Source: Mycobacterium sp. ITM-2016-00318 (lineage in GTDB: Bacteria > Actinomycetota > Actinomycetes > Mycobacteriales > Mycobacteriaceae). From it: 64,000 bases of DNA. Shown here piece by piece: positions 45,581 through 55,286 of this stretch (the first letter of the stretch is position 1; each line of letters opens with the position of its first letter). The stretch spans positions 2,728,001-2,792,000 of the forward strand of contig NZ_CP134400.1 of assembly GCF_002968285.2 (NCBI RefSeq), given 5' to 3'. The translations under genes and the position numbers were made by a program. The notes beneath the pieces were generated by a model that saw only the letters and a list, made by a program, of their open reading frames with translations, searched no databases and was not told the origin of the DNA.

Positions 45581-46089
45581 GGGCCCGGTTGTCGAAGTTG
45601 TGGGTGCGCAACGTGATCGGAGCGGTCGCCGCGTTGGTGTCCATCGCGGTGGCCATATTCACCGGTCTGAGCGACTCGTGGGCGACCTATCGCCACACCG
45701 TCGTTCCCGGAGGCGTTGTGCCCAGGGGGCAGAGCGGCGAAGCGGATGGGTACACGTGGAAGATCGATGCGACGAAGTACCTGAACCGCAGTCCGCGCAG
45801 CTACGGCCCGGCGCTACCCGCAGGCACCGTGTTGAGGGTCGTCACCGTCGAGCGGACCGGGCCGCCCCCGCAGAAAGTGGTCTGCAACGGTGTCATCACC
45901 GACGGGAAGCGCCGATGGAAAAGCCAAGGCGTCGGCGGGTTCACGGCACCCGAAGGTGACGGCGTGACGAGCCTGTGCAGTCGGATCGGGCTGCTTCAGT
46001 TCACGTTCCTGCTGCCCCAGGATGCCGTGCCGACCGCGATGGACATCGTGCAGTTCGACGGCCGGATCACGGTGCGGCTGCTTTTGTAG
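45577..46089 (+). CDS. membrane-anchored protein with extracytoplasmic domain (third of three)
   Basis: 170 residues, not recognised. One membrane helix (VIGAVAALVSIAVAIFTGL) is followed by an outer domain with two Cys (VVCNGVIT and TSLCSRIG) that may form a disulfide. A GTG start at 45577 overlaps the previous stop. Its 3' end overlaps the convergent membrane-protein gene by 23 bases. The three-gene chain with perfect overlaps points to a complex of fixed stoichiometry. Confidence 0.7.
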   Translation: MRARLSKLWVRNVIGAVAALVSIAVAIFTGLSDSWATYRHTVVPGGVVPRGQSGEADGYTWKIDATKYLNRSPRSYGPALPAGTVLRVVTVERTGPPPQKVVCNGVITDGKRRWKSQGVGGFTAPEGDGVTSLCSRIGLLQFTFLLPQDAVPTAMDIVQFDGRITVRLLL

Positions 46090-47371
46090 TGGAGTCGTCC
46101 TTGGCGCCAACCTGCTCGAGGCAGTACGCCACGGTCGCCGCAATCAGACACACCCGCAGCGGCTCGACGATCACGTGCGAGACCAACGCGATGGTGTCGG
46201 CGAAGCCGTTCCAGAACGTGATCGGGTGCGGGCCGAAAAGCCATGCGATGGAACGGAAGAGGTAACCGATGCTGACCTCGGGGCGGTAGAAAGCGCCCGC
46301 CATGTCGAGCCATGCCAGCGCGAGATAGCCACATATATACAGCGTTATCGCGAGCGCGCCGCCATGCAGAATCAACCGCGCAGAGTCGACGATGTTCGAG
46401 TAGTTGCCCATCCTTGCGCGTGCCCATCCGGCGAATCTCGTGCCGACGTCATTGTCGACGCGCCAGCCTCTCTGGCTCAATCTTCTCCGGCCGGCATCCG
46501 CGCGTTCGAAGACGATGTCGGCGCGGTCGCCGACGACGCGGCGCGCGACGTCCCGCCAGTCAGGCATGGAGACGCCGTAGACGATGCCGGCCACGGCGAG
46601 CCACAGCAAGGGGATCGTCGCACCGCCGAACGCGGTGCGCAGCACTGCCATCGCGGCGTCCCACAGTATTTCGAGCGGCGTGAAATATGAGAAGAGCTCG
46701 GCGCGAATGGAATCTGCCCACACGATGATTCGTCGCTCACCGATCCAGCCCATCGGATCGAGCACGAAGGTCGCTCCCTGAGTGGCCGCGAAGCTGAGCG
46801 TGAGGAAGACCCAGAGCGCATCGACGTACACCCGTATCCCGATCACCCAACGCGGCAAGCTGTCCTTGAATCTGCTGAGCACGTAGCGCGCGACAAGGGC
46901 AGCGGCGATGATCGCCCACGTGACGCCGCTGATCGGCAGTTCGTCGGGGTGTAGTCCGCCACTGGACTGGCCAGTTGTCAACGCGGTCGTCATCGAGTCG
47001 GCGACCCGATAGTCCAGCGCCGCGGTCTCGAATTCCAGCCAATCTTCGGCGAACAGTTTCCACGCCAGATAGATCGCGAAGAACGGCACGATGATGTTGG
47101 CGAAGACGTCGACACTGCGCGCCGACCGTCGGGGCAGTGCGGCCAGGACGGGTATCGCCGAGCGCAGCACCAGGAACATCGCGCCGTACGAGCCGAGCCG
47201 GGCCAACCCGGCGAACGGCATGATCAGCGACGCCCAGACGTCGTTGTCCCAGCCGACATACGCGGCGAGTTCGATGGCGCCCTTGCGCCCGAACCAGCCG
47301 AGGAGGTAGAGCGCGGCGAGTTGTGGGAAATAGTGCCACCACATTGCGAAGGGCCGAAGCACGTAGCGCAC
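46067..47371 (-). CDS. polytopic membrane protein of unknown function
   Basis: A 434-residue protein with about eight hydrophobic segments, for example FPQLAALYLLGWFG, VFANIIVPFFAIYLAWKLF, VTWAIIAAALVARYVL, TIPLLWLAVAGIVYGVSM and LHGGALAITLYICGYLALAWL. A charged cytosolic loop of about 60 residues (RDVARRVVGDRADIVFERAD) lies before the last two helices. The start is a GTG at 47371. Convergent overlap with the three exported-protein genes suggests that they work at the same membrane site. No transporter or enzyme motif is seen. Confidence 0.75.
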   Translation of the reverse strand: MRYVLRPFAMWWHYFPQLAALYLLGWFGRKGAIELAAYVGWDNDVWASLIMPFAGLARLGSYGAMFLVLRSAIPVLAALPRRSARSVDVFANIIVPFFAIYLAWKLFAEDWLEFETAALDYRVADSMTTALTTGQSSGGLHPDELPISGVTWAIIAAALVARYVLSRFKDSLPRWVIGIRVYVDALWVFLTLSFAATQGATFVLDPMGWIGERRIIVWADSIRAELFSYFTPLEILWDAAMAVLRTAFGGATIPLLWLAVAGIVYGVSMPDWRDVARRVVGDRADIVFERADAGRRRLSQRGWRVDNDVGTRFAGWARARMGNYSNIVDSARLILHGGALAITLYICGYLALAWLDMAGAFYRPEVSIGYLFRSIAWLFGPHPITFWNGFADTIALVSHVIVEPLRVCLIAATVAYCLEQVGAKDDSTTKAAAP

Positions 47372-47392
47372 AGCAACATCGTAAGCAGTGAT

Positions 47393-49171
47393 CTATTCGT
47401 CGGCGGCGCGCAGCCACGCCTCCTCGAGCGAATCCTTTCTCGCCAGCAGCTGGTTGAGCTCGGCGTTGAGCTCACCGAGCCGGACATGATCGGCGGCGGT
47501 CTCGGCCATCGCGTGATGCATCGCGGCGATCTGTTCGTCCAACTTGGCGAGCTGCCCTTCGATGCGCGCCATCTCCTTGCTTGTGCGCCGCGCGCGCGCC
47601 GATGCCGTCTCAGTGCGCTGCGGCTCGGGTTGGGGCGATTCGGGTTCGGCGGCGACGCGCTCGTCGAGGTATTGCTCGACGCCGCCGGGCAGCAGGTCGC
47701 AGCGCCCTGAACCGGTCAGCGCGTAGGTGACGTCGGTGACGCGTTCCAGGAAGTACCGGTCGTGAGTGACCACGATCAGCGTGCCGGGCCAGTCGTCGAG
47801 GTAGTCCTCGATGACGGTCAACGTGTCGATGTCGAGGTCGTTGGTCGGTTCGTCGAGCAGCAGCACATTGGGCTCGTCGAGGAGGATGCGCAGAAACTGC
47901 AAGCGGCGCCTCTCGCCGCCGGACAGCTCGCCGATTCGGGCGGTCAGCTTGTCTCCGACGAAACCGAAATCCTTTAGCAGGGTGTCGGCGCTGATCTCGC
48001 GTCCAGCCGCCAATTGGCTGATTCGCCGGTGGTGTTCAACTGCATCGATCACCCGTTCTGCGCCTGTCAGCTCGACCAGTACCTGGCTCAGGTAGCCGAT
48101 CTGCAGCGTGGTGCCGCGTTTGATCGTGCCCGCCGCGGGCGCCAGGTCACCGGCGAGCAGCCGCAGCACCGACGTTTTGCCGGTGCCGTTGACCCCGACT
48201 AGCCCGATTCGCTCACCAGGCCCGATGGACCAGTCGACCTTGTCGAGGATGACGCGGTCACCGACCTCGAGGCGCAGCCGGTGCAGGTCGAAGACGTCCT
48301 TGCCGAGCCTCGTGGTCGCAAAGCGCTGCAGCACAAGCGAATCACGCGGTGGCGGCTCGTTGGCGATGAGTTCGTTGGCAGCTTGGATCCGGAACTTCGG
48401 CTTCGACGTCCTTGCGGGCGGTCCGCGGCGCAGCCACGCCAACTCCTTGCGCATCAGGTTCCTGCGTCTGGCCTCGGTACCGGCGGCCAGTCGCATCCGC
48501 TCGGCGCGAGCAAGCACATAGGCGGCGTATCCGCCGTCGTAGGCGTCGACCGCGCCGTCGTGCACCTCCCACGTCTTGGCGGTGACCGCATCGAGGAACC
48601 AGCGGTCGTGGCTGACGACCACCAGGGCCTGCGACCGCCGACCCGACAGGTGCTGCGCAAGCCAGCCGATCACTTCGACGTCGAGGTGGTTGGTCGGCTC
48701 GTCGAGCACCAGCACGTCGTGTCCGGCGATGAGGACGGCGGCGAGCGCGACCCGGCGTCGCTCACCGCCGCTGAGGTCGGCGACGTCGGTGTCGAGGTCC
48801 ACCGCCGCAAGCAGGTGCTCGACGACTGCGCGGGTGTCGGGTTCGGCGGCCCAGATGTGGTCCGGCCTGCCGCCGACTTCTGATTTCCCGTCGCTTCGCT
48901 CGCTCAGGACGACCTCGCGAATCGTGGCTCCGGCTGCGAAGTCGTCACTTTGCCGCAGGTAACCCACCGATAAGCCCGACGTGTGGGTGACCCGACCAGA
49001 ATCGGGCTCGCGGGTGCCGGTCAGCACTCCGAGCAGCGTGGATTTGCCGTCTCCGTTGCGCCCGACCACGCCAACGGCGTCGCCCTCGTCGACGCCGAGG
49101 CTGACGCCGTCGAGCAGTGTCCGGGTGCCGTAGCCGACCGTCGCGCGTTCGACGTTGATCAAGTTGGCCAT
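47393..49171 (-). CDS. ABC-F family ATPase (ribosome-associated type)
   Basis: 592 residues with two ABC cassettes and no membrane domain. Cassette one has GRNGDGKSTL, LSGGERRRVALA and VLDEPTNHLD; cassette two has GVNGTGKTSVL, LSGGERRRLQFL and LLDEPTNDLD. Between them lies a charged ABC-F linker (EARRRNLMRKELAWLRRG). The C-terminal 70 residues are a coiled coil (MARIEGQLAKLDEQIA), as in the Uup group. Such proteins act on the ribosome or on DNA junctions instead of transport. The ATG at 49171 is chosen; the open frame upstream overlaps the divergent gene. Confidence 0.9.
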   Translation of the reverse strand: MANLINVERATVGYGTRTLLDGVSLGVDEGDAVGVVGRNGDGKSTLLGVLTGTREPDSGRVTHTSGLSVGYLRQSDDFAAGATIREVVLSERSDGKSEVGGRPDHIWAAEPDTRAVVEHLLAAVDLDTDVADLSGGERRRVALAAVLIAGHDVLVLDEPTNHLDVEVIGWLAQHLSGRRSQALVVVSHDRWFLDAVTAKTWEVHDGAVDAYDGGYAAYVLARAERMRLAAGTEARRRNLMRKELAWLRRGPPARTSKPKFRIQAANELIANEPPPRDSLVLQRFATTRLGKDVFDLHRLRLEVGDRVILDKVDWSIGPGERIGLVGVNGTGKTSVLRLLAGDLAPAAGTIKRGTTLQIGYLSQVLVELTGAERVIDAVEHHRRISQLAAGREISADTLLKDFGFVGDKLTARIGELSGGERRRLQFLRILLDEPNVLLLDEPTNDLDIDTLTVIEDYLDDWPGTLIVVTHDRYFLERVTDVTYALTGSGRCDLLPGGVEQYLDERVAAEPESPQPEPQRTETASARARRTSKEMARIEGQLAKLDEQIAAMHHAMAETAADHVRLGELNAELNQLLARKDSLEEAWLRAADE

Positions 49172-49254
49172 CAGCCGCCGATGATAGGTAGGGCATCTCG
49201 CCGAGGACGCCGCAGGCTCTGTGCCATGATGACCTCGGCAATCGGGGGACATCT

Positions 49255-52242
49255 GTGACAAAAGGGGAACCGCCGGTGGTGGACCTTGGTGCGATAACCA
49301 GGCCAGTGGGCCGGTTGGTGGCCACCGCGCAGAACGGTCTGGAAGTGCTGCGGTACGGCGGCCTCGAGACCGGTGCCGTGCCGTCGCCGTTCCAGGTCGT
49401 GGAAAGCGTGCCGATGTACCGGCTGCGGCGCTACTTCCCGCCGGATACCCGGCCTGGCTCCAAACCGCCGGGCCCCCCGGTGCTGATGGTCCACCCCATG
49501 ATGATGTCGGCCGACATGTGGGACGTCACCCGCGACGAGGGTGCGGTCGGCATCCTGCACGCCGCGGGCATCGACCCGTGGGTGATCGACTTCGGTGAAC
49601 CCGACAAGGTCGAGGGCGGCATGCAGCGCAATCTGGCCGACCACGTCGTCGCGCTGAGTGAGGCCATCGACACCGTCAAGGAGACGACCGAGCGCGACGT
49701 TCATCTGGCCGGCTACTCGCAGGGCGGGATGTTCTGCTACCAGACCGCGGCGTTCCGCCGATCGAAAGATCTCGCGAGCATCGTCGCGTTCGGCTCGCCG
49801 GTGGACACGCTCGCCGCGCTGCCGATGAACCTTCCCGCCGGGCTGGCGGCCGGTGCCGCCGACTTCATGGCCGACCACGTGTTCAGCCGGATCGACATTC
49901 CCAGCTGGCTCGCGCGCACCGGCTTCCAGATGCTCGACCCGATCAAGACCGCGCAGTCGCGTTTGGACTTCCTGCGGCAGCTGCACGATCGCGAAGCGCT
50001 GTTGCCGCGGGAGCAACAGCGACGATTCCTGGCATCCGAGGGCTGGATCGCGTGGTCGGGCCCCGCGATCGCCGAACTGCTCAAGCAGTTCATCGCGCAC
50101 AACCGGATGATGACCGGCGGGTTCTCCATCCACGGGGACCTTGTGACGCTCAGCGACATCAACTGCCCGGTGCTGGCGGTGGTCGGCGAGGTCGACGACA
50201 TCGGCCAGCCCGCTTCGGTGCGCGGCATCAAACGCGCTGCGCCGCAGGCTGACGTATATGAATTCCTCATCCGCGCAGGCCATTTCGGCCTCGTCGTCGG
50301 ATCGAAGGCGGCCACTCAGACGTGGCCGACGGTGGCCCAGTGGGTCAAGTCGATCGACGGTGACGCGGATCTGCCCGAAGGCGTCGTGCCGATGGCGCTC
50401 CAGCCGTCGGAGCCGAACGAAAGCGGTGTACCGCTGGCATCGCGAATCGCCCACGGCGCCACCGCCGCCGGCGAGATGGCGTTCACCATCGCCAGATCTG
50501 CCGCCGAGGCGGTCGTCGCCGCCAACAAGTCGGCGCGCGCACTGGCAGTCGAGACGGTCCGCACCCTGCCCAGGCTGGCCAGGCTCGGCCAGATCAATGA
50601 CCACACCCGCATCTCACTCGGCCGCATCATGAGCGAGCAGGCGCGGGATGTGCCCAACGGCGAGGCCCTGCTGTTCGACGGGCGCGTGCACACCTACGAG
50701 GCGGTTGATCGCCGCGTCAACAACGTGGTGCGCGGCCTGATCGAGGTCGGCGTTCGACAGGGCGCGCATGTCGGTGTGCTGATGGAGACCCGGCCGAGTG
50801 CGCTGGTGGCGATCGCCGCCCTGTCGCGTCTCGGCGCGGTCGCCGTGCTGATGCCTTCCGACGCCGATCTGGCAACCGTCGTGCGGCTTGGCGCGGTGTC
50901 CGACGTCATCGCTGACCCGAGCAATCTCGACGCTGCCCGCGGCCTCTCGACGAGGGTGCTCGTGCTCGGCGGCGGCGAGTCGCGGGAACTGCACGTGCCC
51001 GATGACGCCGACGTCGTGGACATGGAGCGGATCGACCCTGACGAGGTGGATCTGCCCGGCTGGTACCGGCCGAACCCGGGCCTGGCGCGCGACCTGGCGT
51101 TCGTCGCATTCAGCACGGTGGGCGGCCAGTTGCTCGCTCGCCAGATCACCAACTTCCGCTGGGCGTTGTCGGCGTTCGGGACCGCATCGGCGGCCAACCT
51201 CGGCCGCGGCGACACCGTCTACTGCCTTACCCCGTTGCACCATCAGTCGGGGCTGCTGGTGAGCCTGGGCGGCGCGGTCGTCGGTGGTTCTCGAATAGCC
51301 CTGTCGCGGGGCCTTCGGCCGGACCGGTTCATCCAGGAGATCCGCCAGTACGGCGTGACGGTGGTGTCCTACACGTGGGCGATGCTGCGCGATGTGATCG
51401 ACGACCCGTCGTTCGCGCTGACCGGCAACCATCCGGTGCGGCTGTTCATCGGCTCGGGTATGCCGACGGGCCTGTGGAAACGCGTTGTGGACATCTTCGA
51501 GCCCGCCCACGTCGTCGAGTTCTTCGCGACCACCGACGGCCAGGCGGTCCTGGCCAACGTGGCCGGAGCGAAGATCGGCAGCAAGGGGAGGCCCCTTCCC
51601 GGCGGCGGCGACGTCGAACTCGCGGCGTACGACCCGGAGGACGACCTGATCCTCGAGGACGACCGCGGCTTCGTGCGAAGAGCGGAGACGAACGAAGTCG
51701 GCGTCATGCTGGCGCATCCGCGCGGGCCCATCGACCCGACGGCGTCGGTGAAGCGCGGCGTGTTCGCTCCCGCCGACACCTTGGTGTCCACCGAGTACCT
51801 GTTCCGGCGTGATCTGGACGGCGACTACTGGGCCGTGGACAACCGCAGCCTCGTCATCCGCACCGAACGCGGACCTGTCTACGCGGCGCCGGTCAACGAC
51901 GCACTCGGCATGATCGACGCGGTGGACCTGTCGGTGACCTATGCCGTCGACATCGGCCGGCAGCGGGTGGCGGTGGCCGCCCTCGCTCTGCGCCCCGGCG
52001 GAAGCATTGCAGCAGGAGATCTCTCTGAGGCGCTCGCGGAACTTCCCGTCGGAGGGGCGCCCGACATCGTGCACGTGGTGCCCGAAATGACCCTCAGCGC
52101 GTCGTACCGACCGCTGATCAGCCCGCTGCGTGCGATGGGTGTGCCAAAGCCCTCACGTAACGCCTGGTACCTCGACGTGGATACCAATAAGTACAAGCGA
52201 CTGACGGCCGCGGTGCGCACCGAGATCATCGGCGCGGACTGA
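49255..52242 (+). CDS. bifunctional lipase / acyl-CoA ligase-like protein (Rv1683 type)
   Basis: A 995-residue two-domain protein. The N-terminal 375 residues are a PhaC-like alpha/beta-hydrolase with the nucleophile in GYSQGG (Ser155) and a C-terminal His in IRAGHFGLVVG. The remainder has the layout of an AMP-binding acyl ligase, but the phosphate-binding signature that normally reads like SGTTGxPKG is here FSTVGGQLLARQITN near residue 617, so adenylation may be weakened. M. tuberculosis Rv1683 has the same two-domain plan and place and has been linked to triacylglycerol use. A GTG start lies 83 bases from the divergent ABC-F start. Confidence 0.85.
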   Translation: MTKGEPPVVDLGAITRPVGRLVATAQNGLEVLRYGGLETGAVPSPFQVVESVPMYRLRRYFPPDTRPGSKPPGPPVLMVHPMMMSADMWDVTRDEGAVGILHAAGIDPWVIDFGEPDKVEGGMQRNLADHVVALSEAIDTVKETTERDVHLAGYSQGGMFCYQTAAFRRSKDLASIVAFGSPVDTLAALPMNLPAGLAAGAADFMADHVFSRIDIPSWLARTGFQMLDPIKTAQSRLDFLRQLHDREALLPREQQRRFLASEGWIAWSGPAIAELLKQFIAHNRMMTGGFSIHGDLVTLSDINCPVLAVVGEVDDIGQPASVRGIKRAAPQADVYEFLIRAGHFGLVVGSKAATQTWPTVAQWVKSIDGDADLPEGVVPMALQPSEPNESGVPLASRIAHGATAAGEMAFTIARSAAEAVVAANKSARALAVETVRTLPRLARLGQINDHTRISLGRIMSEQARDVPNGEALLFDGRVHTYEAVDRRVNNVVRGLIEVGVRQGAHVGVLMETRPSALVAIAALSRLGAVAVLMPSDADLATVVRLGAVSDVIADPSNLDAARGLSTRVLVLGGGESRELHVPDDADVVDMERIDPDEVDLPGWYRPNPGLARDLAFVAFSTVGGQLLARQITNFRWALSAFGTASAANLGRGDTVYCLTPLHHQSGLLVSLGGAVVGGSRIALSRGLRPDRFIQEIRQYGVTVVSYTWAMLRDVIDDPSFALTGNHPVRLFIGSGMPTGLWKRVVDIFEPAHVVEFFATTDGQAVLANVAGAKIGSKGRPLPGGGDVELAAYDPEDDLILEDDRGFVRRAETNEVGVMLAHPRGPIDPTASVKRGVFAPADTLVSTEYLFRRDLDGDYWAVDNRSLVIRTERGPVYAAPVNDALGMIDAVDLSVTYAVDIGRQRVAVAALALRPGGSIAAGDLSEALAELPVGGAPDIVHVVPEMTLSASYRPLISPLRAMGVPKPSRNAWYLDVDTNKYKRLTAAVRTEIIGAD

Positions 52243-52309
52243 GGCCGTGCCGCAGGTCCGACACACTGTTAGGGTTGCACCGCCCCCGCGAGGAGCACTG
52301 GAGGATCGG

Positions 52310-52798
52310 ATGACATCGCAAAACGGTAGGCGCCGCCTGGTCGGTGCCCTTGCTGGCGGCATGGTCGCCGGCGCACTTTTTGCGGGCATCGGCGCGCCGA
52401 CTGCCGTTGCCGCTCCAGGCGACGATGAGACGACCGATACCGAGGCTCCCGCGGCGCCGAAAATGACGGGCGAGCAGGCGCTGGCCATCATTCAGCAGGA
52501 CTATGACCTGGGCGCAGGCGGCGGTCAGCTCTCCAATCTCGTCCATGAGGTGCTCACCCTTCGAAATCTCGGCTTCCGGCCGTCGAAAGCGAACCAGACG
52601 GCCATCACCGAGGCGCTCGAGAAGCGGCCCAACCAGGCGCCCCTCGTGGAGGCCCTCAAGGCGACCGTCGCCTACCAACGCAAGCTCCAGTCACAGGCGG
52701 CCGCACAGCAGGCCCAAGGCGGAAACAACAACTTCGCCATCGGCGGAGCGCCCGCTCCCTTCGATCAGGGCGGCACCATCATGGGTCATCCCGGCTGA
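52310..52798 (+). CDS. secreted protein of unknown function
   Basis: 162 residues with a Sec signal peptide: NGRRRL, a hydrophobic core, and AVAA before PGDD, so cleavage is expected near residue 35. The mature part has an acidic Thr/Pro stretch, a helical central region (TGEQALAIIQQDYDLGAGG and LTLRNLGFRPSKANQ), and a Gln/Ala then Gly-rich tail. It is not recognised. The ATG at 52310 has GGAGGA 4 bases upstream. It lies between the lipase/ligase and the Trm112-like gene and may be co-transcribed with both. Confidence 0.75.
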   Translation: MTSQNGRRRLVGALAGGMVAGALFAGIGAPTAVAAPGDDETTDTEAPAAPKMTGEQALAIIQQDYDLGAGGGQLSNLVHEVLTLRNLGFRPSKANQTAITEALEKRPNQAPLVEALKATVAYQRKLQSQAAAQQAQGGNNNFAIGGAPAPFDQGGTIMGHPG

Positions 52799-52806
52799 TT
52801 CACCTC

Positions 52807-53016
52807 GTGCTCGACGACACGCTGCGCAGCATCCTGGTCTGTCCCGAGGACCGCGGTCCGCTGCTGTTGATCGGTGACGACGAATATCTCTACAACCCTC
52901 GGTTGCGTCGGGCGTACCGGATCGAGGACGGCATCCCGGTGCTGCTGGTCGACGAGGCGGTGGCGATCGACGACGACGCCGAACACGAACGGCTGCTGAG
53001 CCGCGCGAAATCCTGA
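52807..53016 (+). CDS. Trm112 family protein
   Basis: A 69-residue protein of the Trm112/YcaR family, with LRSILVCPEDRGPL, the YNPRLRRAYRIEDGIPVLLVDEA core, and an acidic end. Only one of the usual Cys is kept, so zinc binding is doubtful. Eukaryotic Trm112 activates methyltransferases; the bacterial role is unclear. It matches the position of Rv1684 in M. tuberculosis. GTG start at 52807, 8 bases after the secreted-protein gene. Confidence 0.85.
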   Translation: MLDDTLRSILVCPEDRGPLLLIGDDEYLYNPRLRRAYRIEDGIPVLLVDEAVAIDDDAEHERLLSRAKS

Positions 53017-53084
53017 CGGTTCGTCACTATTCGGGCGCCTCCCCTTCCCCTCAGCCCGCCGGAACGCAAGTGCAGGAGCCGTTT

Positions 53085-53705
53085 TCACACTTTGGCCAAC
53101 CCGGGCAAGTCCTCGGTCAGATAGCGCTGCAGGTTAGGGGCGATCGTTTCCGCGATCTGGTCAACGGGAAGGGATCTGAACGGTTCCAGCTCGAGGATGT
53201 AGCGCGCCATCACCACACCGACCAACTGCGACGCCACGAACTGGACGCGCACACGTCCGCTGCCCGGCGGATTGTCGACCCGCGAGCCGACCTCGACGGC
53301 GATGACATCCTGCAGGAACGACCGAACGAGCGAGACATCGTTGCCTGCGAGAATCGACCGCAAAGTCGCGATGAAACCCTTGCCCATCTCGGAATCCCAC
53401 AGCGGCAACAGGATCGACGGCAGCACATGGCCGATTCGGTCGACGGGAACTTCTCGCAGCGGTCCGATCACGGCCATCGGGTCGATCGGGATGTGGATCG
53501 CCGCGGCGAACAACTGCGTCTTGGTGCCGAAGTAATGGTGTACCAACGCGGGATCCACTTCGGCGTCGGCGGCGATGGCGCGGATCGACGTCTTGTCGAA
53601 CCCGTTGCGGGCGAACAGCTCCCGGGCGCAGTCGAGAATGCGCTCACGGGTGACCGAGGTCCCGGGCGGTCGCCCGGGACGTTTGCGCTCGGTGTTGGTC
53701 GTCAA
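53085..53705 (-). CDS. TetR family transcriptional regulator
   Basis: 206 residues with an N-terminal basic arm (RKRPGRPPGTSVTRERI), the TetR helix-turn-helix (TSIRAIAADAEVDPALVHHY) and a helical ligand-binding domain. It is the third gene of the ATPase-permease-regulator operon (4 bases after the permease stop). It probably represses that operon and is released by a substrate of the transporter. The start is a TTG at 53705; no ATG or GTG fits before the DNA-binding arm. M. tuberculosis Rv1685c has the same position. Confidence 0.88.
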   Translation of the reverse strand: MTTNTERKRPGRPPGTSVTRERILDCARELFARNGFDKTSIRAIAADAEVDPALVHHYFGTKTQLFAAAIHIPIDPMAVIGPLREVPVDRIGHVLPSILLPLWDSEMGKGFIATLRSILAGNDVSLVRSFLQDVIAVEVGSRVDNPPGSGRVRVQFVASQLVGVVMARYILELEPFRSLPVDQIAETIAPNLQRYLTEDLPGLAKV

Positions 53706-53709
53706 GACT

Positions 53710-54528
53710 TCACGGTGTCCTTCGTCGTAGCGTCGCAGCGGCCAGGCACAGGGCGATGACCGCGAATCCGATCACCACCACGATGTCCCGCAACGCGATC
53801 GCCGTCAGGTCCGGGTAGGCGCCGACCTGCTGCAGCGCTTCAAGAGCGTAACTGGCGGGCAGCACGTTGCTCACCCATTGCAGCCAATCGGGCAATACGT
53901 TGCGGGGAACGATGATGCCGCACAACAGCAGCTGCGGGGCGATGACCAGGGGCATGAACTGCACCGCCTGAAATTCTGTCCTCGCGAATGCACTGCACAG
54001 AAGGCCGAGGCCGACTCCGAGCACCGCATTGATGATCGCGATCACGAACACCAATAACGGGCTGCCCTTGGTGTCCAGTCCGAGGAGCCAGAAAGACACG
54101 ACGCAGGCCAGCGTGGCTTGTGCGGCCGCCGCGATCGAGAACGCCGTACCGTAGGCGGCCAGCAGATCCAGCCGGCGCAGCGGTGTGGTCAGGATGCGCT
54201 CCAATGTTCCCGAAACCCGTTCGCGCTGCATGGTTATCGACGTGATGAGGAACATGACGATCAGGGGGAACACGCCGAGCATGATCAGGCAGGCGTTGTT
54301 GAACGGTGACGGGGTACCCGGCCGATGGGGCGCGTTCTGGAACATGAAGTACATCAGCGTGATGATGAGACTCGGTACCACGAGAATCATCGCCACGCTG
54401 CGATGGTCTGCCGCGAGCTGGCGAAGAATGCGTCCGGTGGTCGCGACGTAGCTCTGCGGGTTCAGCTTGCTGCGGCTGCGGTGCTGTGCCGGATGACGGA
54501 CAGAAACGCTTCCTCCAGTGATTGACAT
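53710..54528 (-). CDS. ABC-2 type transporter permease
   Basis: 272 residues with about six membrane helices (VAMILVVPSLIITLMYFMF, CLIMLGVFPLIVMFLI, AQATLACVVSFWLLGL, LVFVIAIINAVLGVGLGLL, FMPLVIAPQLLLCGIIV, DIVVVIGFAVIALCLAAATL) and the ABC-2 signature-like loop VLPASYALEALQQVG. It forms the membrane part of an exporter with the upstream ATPase. The ATG at 54528 lies 67 bases inside the ATPase gene; no other ATG or GTG suits the N terminus. Orthologous in place to Rv1686c. Confidence 0.88.
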   Translation of the reverse strand: MSITGGSVSVRHPAQHRSRSKLNPQSYVATTGRILRQLAADHRSVAMILVVPSLIITLMYFMFQNAPHRPGTPSPFNNACLIMLGVFPLIVMFLITSITMQRERVSGTLERILTTPLRRLDLLAAYGTAFSIAAAAQATLACVVSFWLLGLDTKGSPLLVFVIAIINAVLGVGLGLLCSAFARTEFQAVQFMPLVIAPQLLLCGIIVPRNVLPDWLQWVSNVLPASYALEALQQVGAYPDLTAIALRDIVVVIGFAVIALCLAAATLRRRTP

Positions 54529-55226
54529 CCCGTGTCCTCTCGTAGCTTTCGTGGTGTGGTGTGGGCAAGTAGGTGGCCGTCCCGCATCAGCAGCAGGTCA
54601 CCGCAGTGGTCGGCCTCGTCCATGACGTGGCTGGAGACCAGCAGTGTCGTTCCACGCCTGGCCAACTGATCGAACTGCTGCCACAGGTCGACGCGCAGCA
54701 CGGGATCGAGGCCGACGGTCGGCTCGTCGAGAACCAGCAGATCCGGAGCGGCCACCAGCGCGCAAGCCAGCGAAACGCGTGTCCGCTGGCCGCCGGAGAG
54801 ATTGCCGCACACGGCCGTTCGGTGATCATCGAGTCCCACCGCGGACACGGCTTCGTCAGCGGCCTTGGAATCCATGCCGTACAGGGCGCCGATGTACCGG
54901 ACGTTGTCGATGATTCGAAGGTCGTCGTAGATCGTGGGGGCCTGCGGCATGTATCCGACACGCCTGCGCAGGGGCGCCGAGCCCGCCGGTTGGCCCAGCA
55001 CCGTGACGCTGCCACCGGTGAGGATCTGCGTCCCCACGATGCTTCGCATCAATGTGGTCTTGCCGCAGCCTGAGGGGCCGAGCAGACCGGTGATCGTGCC
55101 GCGCGCGATCTGCACCGACAGGTCGTGGATGGCCGGGCGCTTGCCACGCACCACCCGGAGATGGTCGATGGTCACGACCGGTTCGACTCCCCGCTGCAAC
55201 AATTCATCACTCGATGAAGTCATCAT
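54462..55226 (-). CDS. ABC transporter ATP-binding protein
   Basis: 254 residues of the DrrA-like exporter class. Walker A is [10 protein letters not shown], the Q-loop PQAPTIY, the signature [12 protein letters not shown], Walker [14 protein letters not shown] and the H-loop [10 protein letters not shown]. The C-terminal region ([21 protein letters not shown]) is typical of drug or lipid exporters. It is first in the operon and divergent from mpg. Two adjacent ATGs are possible starts (55226 and 55223). Confidence 0.92.
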   Translation of the reverse strand: MMTSSSDELLQRGVEPVVTIDHLRVVRGKRPAIHDLSVQIARGTITGLLGPSGCGKTTLMRSIVGTQILTGGSVTVLGQPAGSAPLRRRVGYMPQAPTIYDDLRIIDNVRYIGALYGMDSKAADEAVSAVGLDDHRTAVCGNLSGGQRTRVSLACALVAAPDLLVLDEPTVGLDPVLRVDLWQQFDQLARRGTTLLVSSHVMDEADHCGDLLLMRDGHLLAHTTPRKLREDTGCQSLEEAFLSVIRHSTAAAAS

Positions 55227-55286
55227 GTGGTGAATACTGCTCCCCGGGCGTTCGGAGTGTCAAGGGGCGAAGGCAGAATCGCCACG

